In this document: piece after piece, positions 7,927-8,189 of the stretch | Layout: each line of letters begins with the position of its first letter | Numbering within the stretch: position 1 is the stretch's first letter | Source: Verrucomicrobiales bacterium | GTDB taxonomy: Bacteria > Verrucomicrobiota > Verrucomicrobiia > Verrucomicrobiales > Akkermansiaceae | Assembly (NCBI GenBank): GCA_003483645.1 | Contig: DMYM01000376.1 | Coordinates: 1-8,189 of the forward strand | DNA length: 8,189 bases | Reading direction: 5' to 3' | Made by a program: the position numbers and the translations under genes | The notes under the pieces: model-generated | Seen by the model: the letters and a program-made list of their open reading frames with translations, nothing else | Database searches by the model: none | What the model was told of the DNA's origin: nothing

Positions 7927-7943
7927 ACCGGCACCCGGTAGGA
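7927..7943 (+). promoter_or_regulatory. Small hairpin abutting the Shine-Dalgarno/-10-like element of the metallo-hydrolase gene
   Basis: ACCGG (7927-7931) and CCGGT (7935-7939) form a perfect 5-base stem with a CAC loop. Directly after it comes AGGA (7940-7943), a good Shine-Dalgarno sequence 7 bases before the ATG at 7951, and the clearest such site in the window. The same bases also read TAGGAT (7939-7944), a four-of-six match to a -10 box. If it is a -10 box, the transcript would start at about the ATG. The sequence alone cannot tell the two readings apart. Confidence 0.35.
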
Positions 7944-7950
7944 TCGGGAC

Positions 7951-8189
7951 ATGTGCCGGGCACGATTGCATCTCCCTGTCCTTGTTTCGATTCTCTTCTT
8001 GGCAGCGGCCCTCCTTCCGATGTTTCGTTCCGGGGCGGTGAATGAAGAAGAAACCACTCCCGGGGATGCCCCCTTCCTCGTGGTCCTGGGAATCGCCCAG
8101 GACGCCGGCTATCCGCAGGCCGGGTGCCGGAAGGAGTGTTGTGCCGACGCATGGGCCGAACCGGGGAAACGCCGCCATGCGGTGACGGT
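7951..8189 (+). CDS. Exported MBL-fold (PqqB-like) metallo-hydrolase, N-terminal part; runs off the window
   Basis: The first 79 codons are present and the rest lies beyond the right edge. An in-frame TAG at 7939-7941 and an AGGA ribosome-binding site 7 bases upstream fix the start at 7951. Residues 1-30 look like a signal peptide: basic MCRAR, a hydrophobic core from about 9 to 24, and a possible cut after RSGA (29). The mature part opens with FLVVLGIAQDAGYPQAGC (42-59), followed by a Cys-rich motif GCxxxCC (Cys59, Cys63, Cys64). As I recall the family, this opening marks metallo-beta-lactamase-fold proteins annotated as PqqB-like in Bacteroidetes, Planctomycetes and Verrucomicrobia. True PqqB has a comparable N-terminal cysteine cluster after a Gly- and Pro-containing strand. 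The zinc-binding HxHxDH motif would lie downstream and cannot be checked here. The substrate is unknown, and the signal peptide argues against a role in cytoplasmic PQQ synthesis. Confidence 0.75.
   Translation, partial: MCRARLHLPVLVSILFLAAALLPMFRSGAVNEEETTPGDAPFLVVLGIAQDAGYPQAGCRKECCADAWAEPGKRRHAVT

Noticed and set aside
6952..8178. A 408-codon - strand frame covering the SGNH gene and the metallo-hydrolase
   Set aside because: Both + strand genes share this register and have clear catalytic or family motifs, whereas the antisense translation has none. It spans two intergenic hairpins, which is not expected of a real gene.
1..8189. Search for CRISPR arrays, tRNA/rRNA genes, transposases, toxin-antitoxin pairs, retrons or phage genes
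   Set aside because: No spaced direct repeats, cloverleaf-like sequence or recognisable mobile-element proteins were seen, and the four genes occupy nearly all the sequence.

Overview
The window holds four consecutive genes, all on the + strand. All four products look exported or membrane-anchored, so this is a cell-envelope locus. The DNA is GC-rich with a strong preference for G/C in third codon positions. Shine-Dalgarno sequences are weak. The SGNH hydrolase and the PqqB-like metallo-hydrolase are of types I associate with Planctomycetes and Verrucomicrobia (the latter also with Bacteroidetes), and the alpha-2-macroglobulin fits a non-proteobacterial lineage. A Verrucomicrobia-like (PVC) bacterium is my best guess. 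This is inferred from protein style only, and no rRNA or other phylogenetic marker is present.

Layout. (1) Positions 1-4672: a bacterial alpha-2-macroglobulin (A2M) gene, open at the left edge, with an intact Cys-Gln thioester motif and a glycine-rich bait segment. (2) Positions 4692-7010, only 19 bases downstream: a complete pbpC gene for penicillin-binding protein 1C, with intact transglycosylase and transpeptidase motifs. (3) Positions 7011-7086: a 76-base gap with a weak hairpin, a pyrimidine tract, a short inverted repeat and a possible promoter. (4) Positions 7087-7857: a secreted SGNH/GDSL-family esterase with all catalytic blocks. (5) Positions 7858-7950: a 93-base gap with a terminator-like hairpin, then a small hairpin abutting a Shine-Dalgarno sequence. 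(6) Position 7951 to the right edge: the first 79 codons of an exported metallo-beta-lactamase-fold protein of the PqqB-like type.

How the genes may work together. A2M plus PBP1C is a known bacterial pairing (yfhM-pbpC in Escherichia coli). The proposed logic is that A2M traps proteases that breach the outer membrane while PBP1C repairs damaged peptidoglycan. The tight spacing here supports co-transcription. The two downstream genes face the same way, but hairpins and wider gaps suggest they may be separate transcription units. Their functional link to the A2M/PBP1C pair is unproven. I found no mobile element, CRISPR array, tRNA or rRNA, and nothing I would call a new system. The long reverse-strand open frames are by-products of codon bias.
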